DNA from: Occallatibacter savannae
Lineage (GTDB): Bacteria > Acidobacteriota > Terriglobia > Terriglobales > Acidobacteriaceae
Assembly (NCBI RefSeq): GCF_003131205.1
Contig: NZ_QFFY01000006.1
Span: 310,001 to 374,000 of the forward strand
DNA: 64,000 nt
Direction of reading: 5' to 3'
Shown in pieces: positions 44,116 through 53,409 of this stretch. The notes under the pieces were generated by a model. It made no database searches, had not been told where the DNA came from, and worked only from the letters and a program-made list of their open reading frames with translations. The position numbers and the translations under genes were made by a program. Positions within the stretch are counted from its first letter, which is position 1. The number at the start of each line of letters is the position of its first letter.

Positions 44116-45722
44116 CACATGCCTCCGCCTGCGTTGAGGCTTAGCTTTTTGGTTGCGATGACCTGCCCACCGCGCAGGACGCTGACGGTTACCTGCCACG
44201 TTCCGCTCATGGGAACGTCGAGAGCGCCCTCGTATGTGCCGGAGCCTTTTTCAGCGAGGTTCGCCGAAGAATGCATGGCTGCCATTCCCATCTCCGGCAT
44301 CGCGGGCATGAAGAGACTGACGGATACCTGCAGCGAAGTCGGAGGCGTTCCGTCAGCTGCGGTCAGTTTCACGCGGGCAGTGTTTGCGCCGACCTTCGGG
44401 GGAGAAGGGCTGGTGCTGAAGTCAATGGATAGTTTCTCTGCCGGTGCTGCATTTGAGGAGGGTGCAGCAGTCTGCGCGGGAGCGAAGTTTTGAGAGGCGG
44501 ACTGCAGCTGCGCTTCAGAGTCAATGAGGAAGTTTGCGGAACTCACGACGCGATCGCCTGCTTTCAATCCGCTGAGGACGACGATCTCTCCGTCGATCTG
44601 CGGTCCGGTGGTTATGGTGAGCGGCTCGAGGTTGCCTTCACCACGATGGAGGAAGACGACGGAGCGCTGTCCAGAATGCAGCACGGCCGACGCGGGAATG
44701 ACTAACTGCCTTCCCAGTTGCGCTGCGATATCGACGTTGACGTACATACCCGGCTTGAGCGCGAGCGCCGGATTTGCCATCACGAGGCGTACGCGAACGG
44801 TTCTTGTGGCCTGGTCGACTTGAGGAAGAATCTGGTCGACGCGGGCATTGAAAGTTTTGCCCGGGTAGGCGTCGATCGTAACTCTGGCGTGATCGCCCGG
44901 GCGCAAGCGACCTACGTCGTTTTGGGGTACATTCGCGTAGACCCACACGGTGCTGAGGTCGGCGATGGTGTAGAGCTTGGATTCCGGCTGGATGTACGCG
45001 TTGGGGAGAGCGTTGCGTTCTGTGATGTATCCGCTTGCCGGCGAATAGACCGTGAGCTCGCGTTGCTCCTTTCCGGACTTTTCGAGTCGAGCAATCTCTT
45101 CGGGGGCCATGCCAAACTGCTCAAGACGCTGCAATGCCGCGTCGACGAGCCAAGTGTTGTCCTGGGCCGAATGCGGCATCGCCGTCATGGAGGCGGCGTG
45201 CATGTCTTGCGAGAATGCAGGCTGGTTCTTGCGTGCAAGGAGGTACTCCTGCTGGCTGCTCACCAAGTCAGGGCTGTAGATGGTGAAGAGCGGCTGTCCC
45301 TTGCGCACGTACTGGTAGGTGGCGTTGGCAAAGACACGCTGGATCCATCCCTGGAAGCGCGTCTGAACGTACGCGAGCTTTTCTTCATTGATCTCGATGT
45401 TGCCGGGAACCTGAAGGTCATCGCTCAATGTTTTGATTGAGGCGAGCGCAGTGGTGACGCCGATCTCCTGCATGCGCTGGGGCGAAAGCTGGAGCGGGGC
45501 AAGAGTGGGCTCAGAAACTGCTGAAGCAGGATGGGCGTCCGGCTGCGAGCCGCCTGATGGGCCGCTCGCAATCACGGGATCGTCGGAACGGGATTGCGCA
45601 GGGTGAGCGGCGTGGGACGCGCCAGTCTTCATTTCGGCGAAGAGATAGATAACGGCGGCAGCAAGGATGATGCACAGTGTTGCCATCGCTGCGAGTGCGA
45701 TTTTGTAAGAGCCTGTTTTCAT
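44115..45722 (-). CDS. cusB: CusB-like membrane fusion protein with C-terminal extra beta domain
   Basis: ATG 45722 gives 535 residues; it shares one base with the stop of the upstream TolC-like gene. After one N-terminal helix comes a His/Ala-rich region, then the adaptor core: PQRMQEIGVTTALASIKTLS, LYTIADLSTVWVYANVPQND and LVIPASAVLHSGQRSVVFLH. The last 110 residues are an added FixH/YtkA-like immunoglobulin fold (VSVSLFMPAMPEMGMAAM) rich in Met. It links the pump to the outer membrane channel, and the Met-rich tail may bind metal. Confidence 0.9.
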   Translation of the reverse strand: MKTGSYKIALAAMATLCIILAAAVIYLFAEMKTGASHAAHPAQSRSDDPVIASGPSGGSQPDAHPASAVSEPTLAPLQLSPQRMQEIGVTTALASIKTLSDDLQVPGNIEINEEKLAYVQTRFQGWIQRVFANATYQYVRKGQPLFTIYSPDLVSSQQEYLLARKNQPAFSQDMHAASMTAMPHSAQDNTWLVDAALQRLEQFGMAPEEIARLEKSGKEQRELTVYSPASGYITERNALPNAYIQPESKLYTIADLSTVWVYANVPQNDVGRLRPGDHARVTIDAYPGKTFNARVDQILPQVDQATRTVRVRLVMANPALALKPGMYVNVDIAAQLGRQLVIPASAVLHSGQRSVVFLHRGEGNLEPLTITTGPQIDGEIVVLSGLKAGDRVVSSANFLIDSEAQLQSASQNFAPAQTAAPSSNAAPAEKLSIDFSTSPSPPKVGANTARVKLTAADGTPPTSLQVSVSLFMPAMPEMGMAAMHSSANLAEKGSGTYEGALDVPMSGTWQVTVSVLRGGQVIATKKLSLNAGGGM

Positions 45723-47077
45723 CACTTCACCTCCGGGCTGACTTGCCCCAACTGGTCGATGGGACCGCCGATTGCCATTTCCAGATCGGCACGGCGGGCA
45801 TCGAATTCACCCACTGCCTGAGCCCAGGCAAGATCGACGTCGACGACGCGCATCTGGCTGTCGAGCAGGTCGAGGAATCCGGTTTTGTTGTTTTCGTAGG
45901 CGATGAGGCTGGACTGGAGCGTGGCTTCTGCCTGTGTTTTGAGCTGATGCTGATAGAGCAAAGCAAGCTTTTGCGCCGACCGGGCTTCAGCAAGAGCTTC
46001 GGCGATCTGGCCATGTGCGGAGTTTTGAAGGGCGGTGAGTTCCGCGTCCTGCTCGGTTGCTTTGATCCTGGCTTCGGCGATTTCGGCGTCGTGTCTCTTG
46101 CGATTGAGCCAGGGCAGATTCATGGTGCCTTCGAGCATGTAGGCGTTGCGGAAGTCCTGGCCGGAGGGCATCAGCATGTATCCGGCCGAGAGCGTGAAGT
46201 CCGGGATGTAGGCTTTTGCGGCGAGGGTCTGCTCTTTGTGACTGCGCTCAGCGGCGGCCCTGGCGGCCGCGAGATCGGGGCGAGTGCTCATTGCGGCGCT
46301 TTCGAGTGCGCCGATCGAAGGGAGGGGAGATTCGACGGCGTTGTCGCCGCGGACTTCGATAGGACTTTCCGGATTGCGGCCGAGCAGGGTATTGAGACGT
46401 GCCCGGGCAACCTCCGCGTCGCGATCGAAGTGGATCATGTGCTCGGCTAGCTGGGTAAGGGCGACCTGCGCTTTGAGCACGTCCTGCTGAGGAACATTGC
46501 CGGCCGTGTACTTGATGCGGGCGGCTGCCATGGCTTGCTGCGCCAGAGCAACATGCTGCGCGTGAACGCGGGCCTGCTCTTCGCTGACGAGGAGATCGAA
46601 GAATGACTTTCTGACGCGTACGCGGAGATCGAGACGAACCGCATCGAGATTGGCTTTGGCCTGATCGCCATCGGACTCCGCCAGGCTGGTGCGCAGGTTG
46701 CGCTTACTTTTTGCGGTGTAGGACTGGCTGATGCTGAACATGTTCTGCGCGGCGTTGTAATCCCAGGGCCTTTTGAGCGGAACGCCCCAGCCGCGATACA
46801 TCGCCATAGGATCGTCGAGCGCTCTCGCGACAGGGACATGCGCTCGCGCGAGGTCGAGGCGACGGACTGCCACCGCGATCTCCGGATTCGACTCAAGCGC
46901 GATGCGCTCAGTTTCCTCGAGGGTCAGAGGCATGGCCGCTGAGCCGGCTTGTGCCGGTTGGCTAAAGAAGATGGGCAAAGAGCCGAGGACGTCTTCTTTC
47001 GAGATGGTCTGCGCAGAGGCTGCAGCGGTAAACACGCCGAAGAGCAGCGGAATTCCTATATGTAGGCCGAAGTTCAT
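45722..47077 (-). CDS. TolC/CusC-family outer membrane efflux channel
   Basis: ATG 47077 follows GGGAGGG and starts a signal peptide (FGVFTAAASA). The 451-residue product has two outer-membrane efflux repeats: LEETERIALESNPEIAVAVR with a long coiled coil, and ESAAMSTRPDLAAARAAAER with RRADLEMAIGG at the end. It forms the outer-membrane channel of the tripartite system with cusB and cusA, which overlap in series downstream. Confidence 0.9.
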   Translation of the reverse strand: MNFGLHIGIPLLFGVFTAAASAQTISKEDVLGSLPIFFSQPAQAGSAAMPLTLEETERIALESNPEIAVAVRRLDLARAHVPVARALDDPMAMYRGWGVPLKRPWDYNAAQNMFSISQSYTAKSKRNLRTSLAESDGDQAKANLDAVRLDLRVRVRKSFFDLLVSEEQARVHAQHVALAQQAMAAARIKYTAGNVPQQDVLKAQVALTQLAEHMIHFDRDAEVARARLNTLLGRNPESPIEVRGDNAVESPLPSIGALESAAMSTRPDLAAARAAAERSHKEQTLAAKAYIPDFTLSAGYMLMPSGQDFRNAYMLEGTMNLPWLNRKRHDAEIAEARIKATEQDAELTALQNSAHGQIAEALAEARSAQKLALLYQHQLKTQAEATLQSSLIAYENNKTGFLDLLDSQMRVVDVDLAWAQAVGEFDARRADLEMAIGGPIDQLGQVSPEVK

Positions 47078-47188
47078 CTTTCCCTCCCGCAATGCTGCGG
47101 AGAACTCGAGCACGGCAGCGCGACGCGCGAAGTGAGCGCGGGCTAACGCACGGGGTGCAAAGGTAGAAGTGAGTAGGGAGGGATGTTC

Positions 47189-47545
47189 CTAGATTCTGAG
47201 AACAGAGAACCGGCCCGGAGAGGGTTCGGAGACCTGGATCGACTGGCGCCCTTGCTGGCCAGATTCGGAATCTACCAGGGTTGGGAGAAGAGGTGAATGC
47301 GCAAGGAGCGCGGGTTGCGGGTCGTGCTGCAACGAGAACTCGGTTGTGGTGGCCGGAGTGTTGCTCCTGGGAGCAAGCTGGCAGCAGGAACTGCTCATGG
47401 CGGCGTCGCAGGTCTGCATGACGGCACAGCAGTCGTCGTGGGCACGCATGGAGCCCTCAGAGAAGCATGCGAGTGCGGGTGCCGCTATCCAGAGGAGGAC
47501 GGCAACGCACGTCAGCAACGCGAAACTCTTCCGAAGGTTCGTCAT
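47189..47545 (-). CDS. Small Cys-rich secreted protein leading the Cus operon
   Basis: ATG 47545 gives 118 residues with a signal peptide ending near APALA. The mature N-terminus has six Cys and nearby Met/His (ACFSEGSMRAHDDCC, MQTC, MSSSCCQLA). A Ser/Pro-rich tail follows. Position, 111 bases upstream of the TolC-like gene and after a CRP-type palindrome, suggests a copper/silver-binding chaperone or sensor. I do not recognise a named family, and metal binding is inference. Confidence 0.65.
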   Translation of the reverse strand: MTNLRKSFALLTCVAVLLWIAAPALACFSEGSMRAHDDCCAVMQTCDAAMSSSCCQLAPRSNTPATTTEFSLQHDPQPALLAHSPLLPTLVDSESGQQGRQSIQVSEPSPGRFSVLRI

Positions 47546-47592
47546 TCGTGAATGGTCCCACACCAAGGATCACGAATAGTCTACTCTCTGGC

Positions 47593-47608
47593 TGTGATTT
47601 GGATCACG
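47593..47608. promoter_or_regulatory. CRP/FNR-type palindrome upstream of the Cus operon
   Basis: TGTGA-TTTGGA-TCACG matches TGTGA-N6-TCACA at 9 of 10 positions. It is 48 bases upstream of the Cys-rich gene start at 47545. Similar sites precede the hydrogenase operon. Confidence 0.45.
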
Positions 47609-47635
47609 GGTGAGGACGGGAGGAGTTGACGTGGG

Positions 47636-48928
47636 TCAGGAGGCGGGTAGTGCGGCGATGAAGGCATTCATCTCGCGCAATACGTCGGCTTCATTGGAGT
47701 AGAAGACGAAGTGGTCGGCGTTGGGGAGGCGGACGACTTTTGCCTGGGGATTGCCGGCCTGAAAGGCTTCGACCTGGGTGAGGTCGCGCGCGTTTCTTTC
47801 GGCGATGATGGACTGGTCTTTGGGCGCGTTGGGGCCGAAGCTGTGGGGTACGGCGAAGATGGCTAGCACAGGACACTTCACGCCGCGATAGGCCTGTTCA
47901 CCGCGCTGGATGGCGGCGGAGATTTTGAACTCCTGCGCGTTGGGTGGAGCGGGGGTGTTGTCCGGCACGGATGCCAGCTGCTTCTGAATGTCCTGGAGGT
48001 CGCGCTGGAAGCGGGGGAGGGTTGTTTCGAGGACCTGCTTGACGATCGCTTTGTGCTCGCCCATCGATGTTGGCTGGAAGAGCTTGTCCATCTGGCGGCG
48101 GAGTTCGCTGGCGTCAGTTGCGGGATCGCCTGTTGGAGCGTGGTCGTCGTAATAGGCGTATGAGTAGCCAGCATCGAGGTAGATGAGTCCTGCGATTTTG
48201 TTCGGGAAGCGTGTGCCTATGGAACTGAGTTCCTCGCCCGCGATGGAGTGGCCGACAAGGACGGGCTTGTCGATGTGGAGCGCGGCCATGACGGAGAGGA
48301 TGTCGTCGCCGAGTCGGTCGGCGGTGTAGTTGGAGCCGTCTGGTGCGGGGGCACTGGATGCGCCAAAGCCGCGGCGGGTGATGCCGTAGACGTGATAGCT
48401 TCCGGTGAGTTTGAGGGCGAACTTGTCGAAGTCGTGGGCGATATTGCCGAGGCCGGCGAGCAGAATGAGCGGGCGACCGGTGCCGCCCCAGTCGAGCGCC
48501 TCGATTTTGACGCCAGGCTCGACTTCAACGAGGTGAATCTGATGCGGGGTGGGATCGGTCTTCCAGGCGGTTTCTGCTGTGGCGCGTTGGAAGTTGAGTG
48601 GCCACGATTGGCCCTGATGCCAGGTGCCATTGATGGAATTGCCGTCCGAGGAGAGCTTGCCTTCATAGCTGCCGTTGATGTCGGGGATGGAGAACTTGAT
48701 GTCGGAGTTCTGGAAGTCGAGCTTGGGGATGGTGATTCCGCGCGAGGTTTGATCGATGGAGAAGAAAGTACCCTTCCATGAGCCGTCGGTTGATGATTCG
48801 ATCCTGAGAATTGTGCGGAGGCCTGAGCCGATGTTGAGCGTGCCTTGCCAATCCCCGGCAACGGATTGCGCGCAGGTGCAGATGCTTGTGCAGACAACAG
48901 TGATGAGCAGAAGACAGATTCTCTTCAT
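47636..48928 (-). CDS. Secreted alpha/beta hydrolase with N-terminal beta domain
   Basis: The 430-residue protein has a signal peptide, then a beta-rich N-domain (about 22-115: VAGDWQGTLNIGSG, GTWHQGQSWPLNF). The alpha/beta-hydrolase fold begins near 150 (LILLAGLGNIAHDFDKFA). The nucleophile elbow is GHSIAG and the C-terminal His lies in NADHFVFYS. This two-domain layout recurs in Acidobacteriota; esterase activity is probable, but the substrate is unknown. The gene ends just upstream of the CRP-type site and is oriented away from the esterase gene at 50646. Confidence 0.85.
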   Translation of the reverse strand: MKRICLLLITVVCTSICTCAQSVAGDWQGTLNIGSGLRTILRIESSTDGSWKGTFFSIDQTSRGITIPKLDFQNSDIKFSIPDINGSYEGKLSSDGNSINGTWHQGQSWPLNFQRATAETAWKTDPTPHQIHLVEVEPGVKIEALDWGGTGRPLILLAGLGNIAHDFDKFALKLTGSYHVYGITRRGFGASSAPAPDGSNYTADRLGDDILSVMAALHIDKPVLVGHSIAGEELSSIGTRFPNKIAGLIYLDAGYSYAYYDDHAPTGDPATDASELRRQMDKLFQPTSMGEHKAIVKQVLETTLPRFQRDLQDIQKQLASVPDNTPAPPNAQEFKISAAIQRGEQAYRGVKCPVLAIFAVPHSFGPNAPKDQSIIAERNARDLTQVEAFQAGNPQAKVVRLPNADHFVFYSNEADVLREMNAFIAALPAS

Positions 48929-49039
48929 GGAATGACGGCACTCCTCAGCGCTAAGCCTAAGGGCAAGTCCCTATGTAGCATTCAGCATAATGTCATTCCA
49001 GAGATTGTCAAGAGAATTGCGGCGGTGAGTGCGGGTCCC

Positions 49040-49073
49040 CAAAAAAGAAGGCCCGCTGCGGAGGCATACGGGC
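49040..49073 (-). terminator. Intrinsic terminator of the CE1 esterase gene
   Basis: On the minus strand GGCCCG and CGGGCC pair around a 13-base loop and are followed by TTCTTTTTT. It starts 37 bases after the stop of the 49110-50333 gene. Confidence 0.8.
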
Positions 49074-49109
49074 CGGGAGGAGAACGCGAAATCGAAAATT
49101 TCTTTGGCG

Positions 49110-50333
49110 CTATTTGCCGTGCGCGGTTTCTGCGCCGTGGCTTCCAGTTTGGAAGAGGCGCGGGGCGAAGTCTTTGAGATCGCGACGCCAGGTTTGCCAC
49201 TCGTGGTCAGTGCCGGGGGACTCGTAAAAGGTGTGCTGAACCTTGGACTCGTCGAGGGTATTGTGGAGGCTTTCGAGACCGGCCTTCATACGCTCGGGTT
49301 CGTTGGTTCCGACGCCGATCCAGAGAAGGTGAACTCGCTTGGCGAATGCGGCGGGGTCGGCCATGGCGCCGTTGAAGGCGGTCTTGGTGTCGAATTTGTT
49401 GTTGCCCATCATGAAGACATTGGCGGCGCCGCTGAATCCGCCGATGTAGGAGAAGAGGTCGAGGTGGTTGAAGGTGACCTGGAAGGTCTGCATGCCTCCC
49501 ATGGAGAGGCCGGCCATGGCGCGGTGGTCGCGGTCGGTGATGGTGCGGAAGTTTTTGTCAATGTAGGGAATGAGCGCCTTGGTTACGTCGTCTTCGAATG
49601 CGCCCATGCGCTCCTGCATGACCTTCATGAATTCGGGCGAACCGAAGGGCTTGCCCGTGAGGTCTGGGACGACATAGCCGGCGCGGGTGGCATAGCCATT
49701 GCCCATAACAATGATCATGGGCTTGGCGCTGCCGCTGGCGATGAGGTTGTCGAGGATGAAGTTGGCTTTGCCCTGGCGAATCCAGCCGGTTTCATCTTCT
49801 CCGCCGCCGTGCTGGAGATAGAGGACGGGGTAGCGGGATTTTGAGGTGTCGTAGTAAGGCGGGAGATAGACGAAGGCGTCGCGCCATGTGCCGGTGACGC
49901 TGGAGTGGTACCAGACCTGACGGACCTGGCCGTGGGGGACGTCTTTGGGCTGGTAGTAGTCGACGCCGGACTCAGGGACTTCGACGGCGCTGGCCCATTT
50001 GCTGCCGCCGAAGTAGGCGGTGCTGGCGGGATCGCTGACTTCGGCGCCGTCGACGATCACGGTGTAGTAATGGAGGCCGGGGGCGAGGGGTGGTGTAGTG
50101 AAGGTCCAGAAGCCGTCGGCCTGCTTCTCCATGTCGGCTTTGGGTCCGCTCCAGAAGTTGACGCGGACTTTGGCGGCATCGGGCGCCTTGAAGCGGATTT
50201 TGACGCGCGAGCTACTGTCGACTTGCGGGTACTGGGCGTCGAGAACGTTGGAAGTGGCGGGCTTGAAGTCGCCTTGCGCCTCAGCAAAACACAGGCTTGC
50301 GGCGAGCAGCATCAGCGCGGGAATGGACCGCAT
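49110..50333 (-). CDS. Secreted carbohydrate-esterase-1-like enzyme with E-set domain
   Basis: ATG 50333 starts a signal peptide (ALMLLAASLCFAEA). The 407-residue protein has an N-terminal immunoglobulin-like E-set (about 45-125: VRVNFWSGPKADMEKQADGF). It is followed by an esterase-D/CE1 domain with YPVLYLQHGGGEDETGWIRQ, the nucleophile GLSMGGMQTF and catalytic His in GTDHEWQTW. Relatives are acetyl-xylan or feruloyl esterases. It is divergent from the esterase gene at 50646, and the shared gap contains a promoter-like region. Plant-polymer deacylation is the likely role. Confidence 0.9.
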   Translation of the reverse strand: MRSIPALMLLAASLCFAEAQGDFKPATSNVLDAQYPQVDSSSRVKIRFKAPDAAKVRVNFWSGPKADMEKQADGFWTFTTPPLAPGLHYYTVIVDGAEVSDPASTAYFGGSKWASAVEVPESGVDYYQPKDVPHGQVRQVWYHSSVTGTWRDAFVYLPPYYDTSKSRYPVLYLQHGGGEDETGWIRQGKANFILDNLIASGSAKPMIIVMGNGYATRAGYVVPDLTGKPFGSPEFMKVMQERMGAFEDDVTKALIPYIDKNFRTITDRDHRAMAGLSMGGMQTFQVTFNHLDLFSYIGGFSGAANVFMMGNNKFDTKTAFNGAMADPAAFAKRVHLLWIGVGTNEPERMKAGLESLHNTLDESKVQHTFYESPGTDHEWQTWRRDLKDFAPRLFQTGSHGAETAHGK

Positions 50334-50436
50334 AGAGATCCTCCATCGGTGAAACGTTTGCAGGGCCGGCTCATCAGATGCGGCCGGGCGAGCAGATTTT
50401 CGGTCACCCGGCATGGTAATGCAGGAGGCAGGAAAT

Positions 50437-50486
50437 AATAAAGCGATTTATTCAGCTTGTTTGTTCTCAGCTTCACTCGCTATAGT
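50437..50486 (+). promoter_or_regulatory. Promoter-like region between divergent esterase genes
   Basis: The palindrome AATAAAGCGATTTATT (50437-50452) is followed by TTGTTT (50457-50462) and TATAGT (50481-50486) with 18-base spacing. This fits a sigma-70-like promoter with an adjacent operator, oriented to the 50646 gene. Confidence 0.4.
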
Positions 50487-50645
50487 CAGGAGTTCCGGAA
50501 CGAAAGAGGGCGGCACGGCTCGAAACTTCTGCGCGATTGGGGACCGCTGATTGCCGCGGAAGGAATGCAGGTTGGGAAGCGGGCGAAAACGTATTCCCGC
50601 CCAGGTGATGCGTGAGCTTGATGAGTACTAAAAGAGAGGGGTTCG

Positions 50646-51743
50646 ATGCAGATTCAGAAAAACCTTGTTGTGTGTGCTGTTGTGGCCACAGTGATATCGG
50701 CGAGTGCGCAGGTGCAGACCAATGTTCCAGAGGTGGTGGCCGGGGCAAAGCCGGTGAAGGTGGAGCATATCAAGGTTCATGGCACGGCGCTCGAGGGGAA
50801 TCTGGAAGGCGATGCGGTGGATCGCGACGTGATCGTGATGCTGCCACCGAGTTATGACAAGGACAAGAAGCACCGGTATCCGGTGGTGTATGCCTTGCAT
50901 GGCTACTCAATCGGCGCGGAGCAATGGACGCATGAGATTCATGTGCCGCAGACGGTGGAGGGTGCTTTTGCGAAGGGCTCGCAGGAGATGATCGTGGTGC
51001 TGCCGGATTCGAAGACGATTTATAACGGGTCGATGTATTCGAGCTCGGCGACGACGGGGGACTTCGAGAAGTTTGTATGGCACGACGTGGTGGCGTATAT
51101 CGATGCGCACTACAGGACGCTTGCGACGCGTGAGAGCCGAGGGCTGGTGGGGCACTCGATGGGCGGCTACGGAGCGTCGCGGATCGGGATGAAGCATCCG
51201 GAGGTGTTTGGGGCGCTGTACATCATGAGCCCATGCTGCATGTCGCCTATGACCGGAGGGGGACCGGGGCCGGCGGACCAGATGAAGGAGCGGGCGATTG
51301 CCGGGGAGAAGAAGGTGGCGGGTGCCAAGTCTCCTGCGGATCTGGCGGCGCAGTCGCCGGGGTTTGCTGCGGCGCAGTATGCAACGGCCGCGGCGTGGGC
51401 TCCGAACCCGAAGAATCCGCCGCTCTACTTCGATCTGCTGACGAAGGACGGTGTGGTTCAGCCAGAGATCGCGGCAAAGTACAGCGCCAATGCACCGCTG
51501 GCGTTTGTGGATCAGTACATCGGGAATCTGAAGCAGTATCGGGCGATTTCGATGGATGTGGGCGATCAGGACGGGCTGCGGTTTGATGCGACGAAGCTGC
51601 ATACGATCTTGGACAACTACGGGGTTGCGAACACGTTTGAGGTTTACTCCGGGACGCATGTGAGCGCGGTGGCGGACCGGTTCCAGAATCACGTGATGCC
51701 GTTCTTCAGCAAAAACCTGTGCTTCACGACGTCGTGCAAGTGA
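50646..51743 (+). CDS. Secreted esterase (FrmB/esterase-D-like)
   Basis: The 365-residue product has a short signal peptide (VVATVISASA). The esterase-D fold shows VIVMLPPSYDKDKKHRYPVV, YALHGYSIG, the nucleophile GHSMGGYGASRIGMKHPEVF and SGTHVSAVADRFQNH with the catalytic His. Related to S-formylglutathione hydrolase/CE1 enzymes, it probably cleaves a sugar or phenolic ester outside the cytoplasm. Start 50646 follows AGAGAGGGG. It is likely co-transcribed with the tannase-like gene 58 bases downstream. Confidence 0.88.
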   Translation: MQIQKNLVVCAVVATVISASAQVQTNVPEVVAGAKPVKVEHIKVHGTALEGNLEGDAVDRDVIVMLPPSYDKDKKHRYPVVYALHGYSIGAEQWTHEIHVPQTVEGAFAKGSQEMIVVLPDSKTIYNGSMYSSSATTGDFEKFVWHDVVAYIDAHYRTLATRESRGLVGHSMGGYGASRIGMKHPEVFGALYIMSPCCMSPMTGGGPGPADQMKERAIAGEKKVAGAKSPADLAAQSPGFAAAQYATAAAWAPNPKNPPLYFDLLTKDGVVQPEIAAKYSANAPLAFVDQYIGNLKQYRAISMDVGDQDGLRFDATKLHTILDNYGVANTFEVYSGTHVSAVADRFQNHVMPFFSKNLCFTTSCK

Positions 51744-51801
51744 TTGGGTCGATGCAGACGGACGGATTGTCTGGGTGTTGTGCGCTGGAAAGGTAGAAGC
51801 G

Positions 51802-53355
51802 ATGAATCGATCGGGCTTCATGGTGGTGTTTGCGGCGATGCTGTGCGGGAGCTTTGTTGCGGCGGGACAGTCTTTGAAGGCGTGTTCTGACCTGAAGGCG
51901 ATGAAGCTCAAGGGCGTGGAGATCACGAAGGCGGAGATGATTGCGGCAGGCGCAACGGTGCCGCCACCTTATCCGGGAGCGCCGACGATCGGGCCGCTGC
52001 CGGCGCATTGCAGGGTGGATGGTGTGATCAATCGGCGGAAGGGCGCCGGCGGCGAGGAGTTTGGGATCGGTTTCGCTGTTGCTCTTCCGGAGGGCAGCGC
52101 GTGGAATCACGATCTGATGATGCAGGGCGGCGGCGGGGGAAACGGGACCGTGGCCTATCCGGCGGGCGCGAGCTATACGGGCGACAAGCCTGCGCTAGCG
52201 CGCGGCTTTGCTGTGGCGAGCACGGATACGGGGCACAAGGCCAAGACGGGTGCGTTTGACTTTTCGTTCATGAGGGACCAGCAGGCGTATCTGGATTTTG
52301 CGTTTCTGGCGAACGCCGAAGTGGCCGGAGTTGCGAAGGAGATTGTTGCGCAGTTTTACGCGAAGCCTGCTGCCTATTCGTACTTTGTCGGATGTTCGAC
52401 GGGCGGACGCGAAGGGATGATTCTGTCGCAGCGTTATCCAACGGTGTTTAACGGAATCGTGTCGGGCGATCCGGCGATGCGTACGGGCCTGTCGAATCTC
52501 GCGATTGCGCAGTGGTTCCCTGTGGCTTACAACCAGGCTGCGCCCAAGGATGCGTCGGGCAAGCCGCAGGTCGACAAGTTTCTCAGTGATGGCGAGCGGA
52601 AAATCTTCATGGAGGCGCTGATGAAGCGATGCGATGCGAGGGATGGTGTCGCGGACGGGATGATCTCCGATCCGATGGGGTGCGATTTCGATCCCTCGAG
52701 CATTGCATGCAAGGCGGGTGAAACGGAAGGGTGCATTGCGCCGGAGAAGACGGCGGCGATTAAGAAGGCATTCGCTGGGCCGAAGAATGCGTACGGAACG
52801 CAGGTGTACCCGGGGTTCCTGTATGACACGGGAATTACGGCGGGCGGGTTTGCGTCAGGGCTGCTCGCGCTGGGGAAGAACGGCTTGTTTGGACCGTACA
52901 CGACGGCGACGGAACTGGATGTGGATAAGGCTGCGTTGCACGCGTCGGACCCGCTGGTAGAGCCGGCGTCGACGAACTTGTCGACGTTCTCGGGCAGCGG
53001 AGGCAAGCTCATCTTCTTTCATGGAGACAGCGATCCGTGGTTCTCGCCGCTGGACACGCTGGGCTACTACAAATCGCTGGCTGAGCCGAACGGCGGTGCG
53101 GAGAAGGTGGCGGAGTGGAGCCGGATGTTTCTCGTGCCGGGCATGGCTCACTGCGGCGGCGGACCATCGCTCGACCACTTCGACATGCTCAGCGCCGTTG
53201 TTGACTGGGTGGAGAAAGGGAGTGCGCCGGAGCAAGTGATTGCGACGGGCAAGGCGTTCCCTGGCAGAAGCCGACCGCTTTGCGCTTATCCGAAACACGC
53301 GCAGTACAGCGGGTCGGGCGATACCGAGAGTGCGCAAAATTTTCAGTGCCGATGA
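51802..53355 (+). CDS. Tannase/feruloyl esterase family protein
   Basis: ATG 51802 gives 517 residues with a signal peptide to about 23 (FVAAGQS). The tannase family signatures are present: HDLMMQGGGGGNGTV as oxyanion region, YFVGCSTGGREGMILSQRYP with the CS-motif nucleophile, DGVADGMISDPMGCDFDP as the Ca-binding loop, HGDSDPWFSP with catalytic Asp and GMAHCGGGP with catalytic His and partner Cys. Substrates are feruloyl or galloyl esters, MHET-like esters or similar. With the preceding gene it forms a small ester-degradation operon. Confidence 0.92.
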   Translation: MNRSGFMVVFAAMLCGSFVAAGQSLKACSDLKAMKLKGVEITKAEMIAAGATVPPPYPGAPTIGPLPAHCRVDGVINRRKGAGGEEFGIGFAVALPEGSAWNHDLMMQGGGGGNGTVAYPAGASYTGDKPALARGFAVASTDTGHKAKTGAFDFSFMRDQQAYLDFAFLANAEVAGVAKEIVAQFYAKPAAYSYFVGCSTGGREGMILSQRYPTVFNGIVSGDPAMRTGLSNLAIAQWFPVAYNQAAPKDASGKPQVDKFLSDGERKIFMEALMKRCDARDGVADGMISDPMGCDFDPSSIACKAGETEGCIAPEKTAAIKKAFAGPKNAYGTQVYPGFLYDTGITAGGFASGLLALGKNGLFGPYTTATELDVDKAALHASDPLVEPASTNLSTFSGSGGKLIFFHGDSDPWFSPLDTLGYYKSLAEPNGGAEKVAEWSRMFLVPGMAHCGGGPSLDHFDMLSAVVDWVEKGSAPEQVIATGKAFPGRSRPLCAYPKHAQYSGSGDTESAQNFQCR

Positions 53356-53409
53356 ACGTTTGAGGCGATCGGAAATTCCTCTCAGAACCTCCGATCGCAA
53401 GACTAAGGG

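Noticed and set aside
43042..44493. 483-codon plus-strand ORF opposite cusA/cusB
   Set aside because: Composition is that of an antisense frame; the minus strand encodes an intact RND pump.
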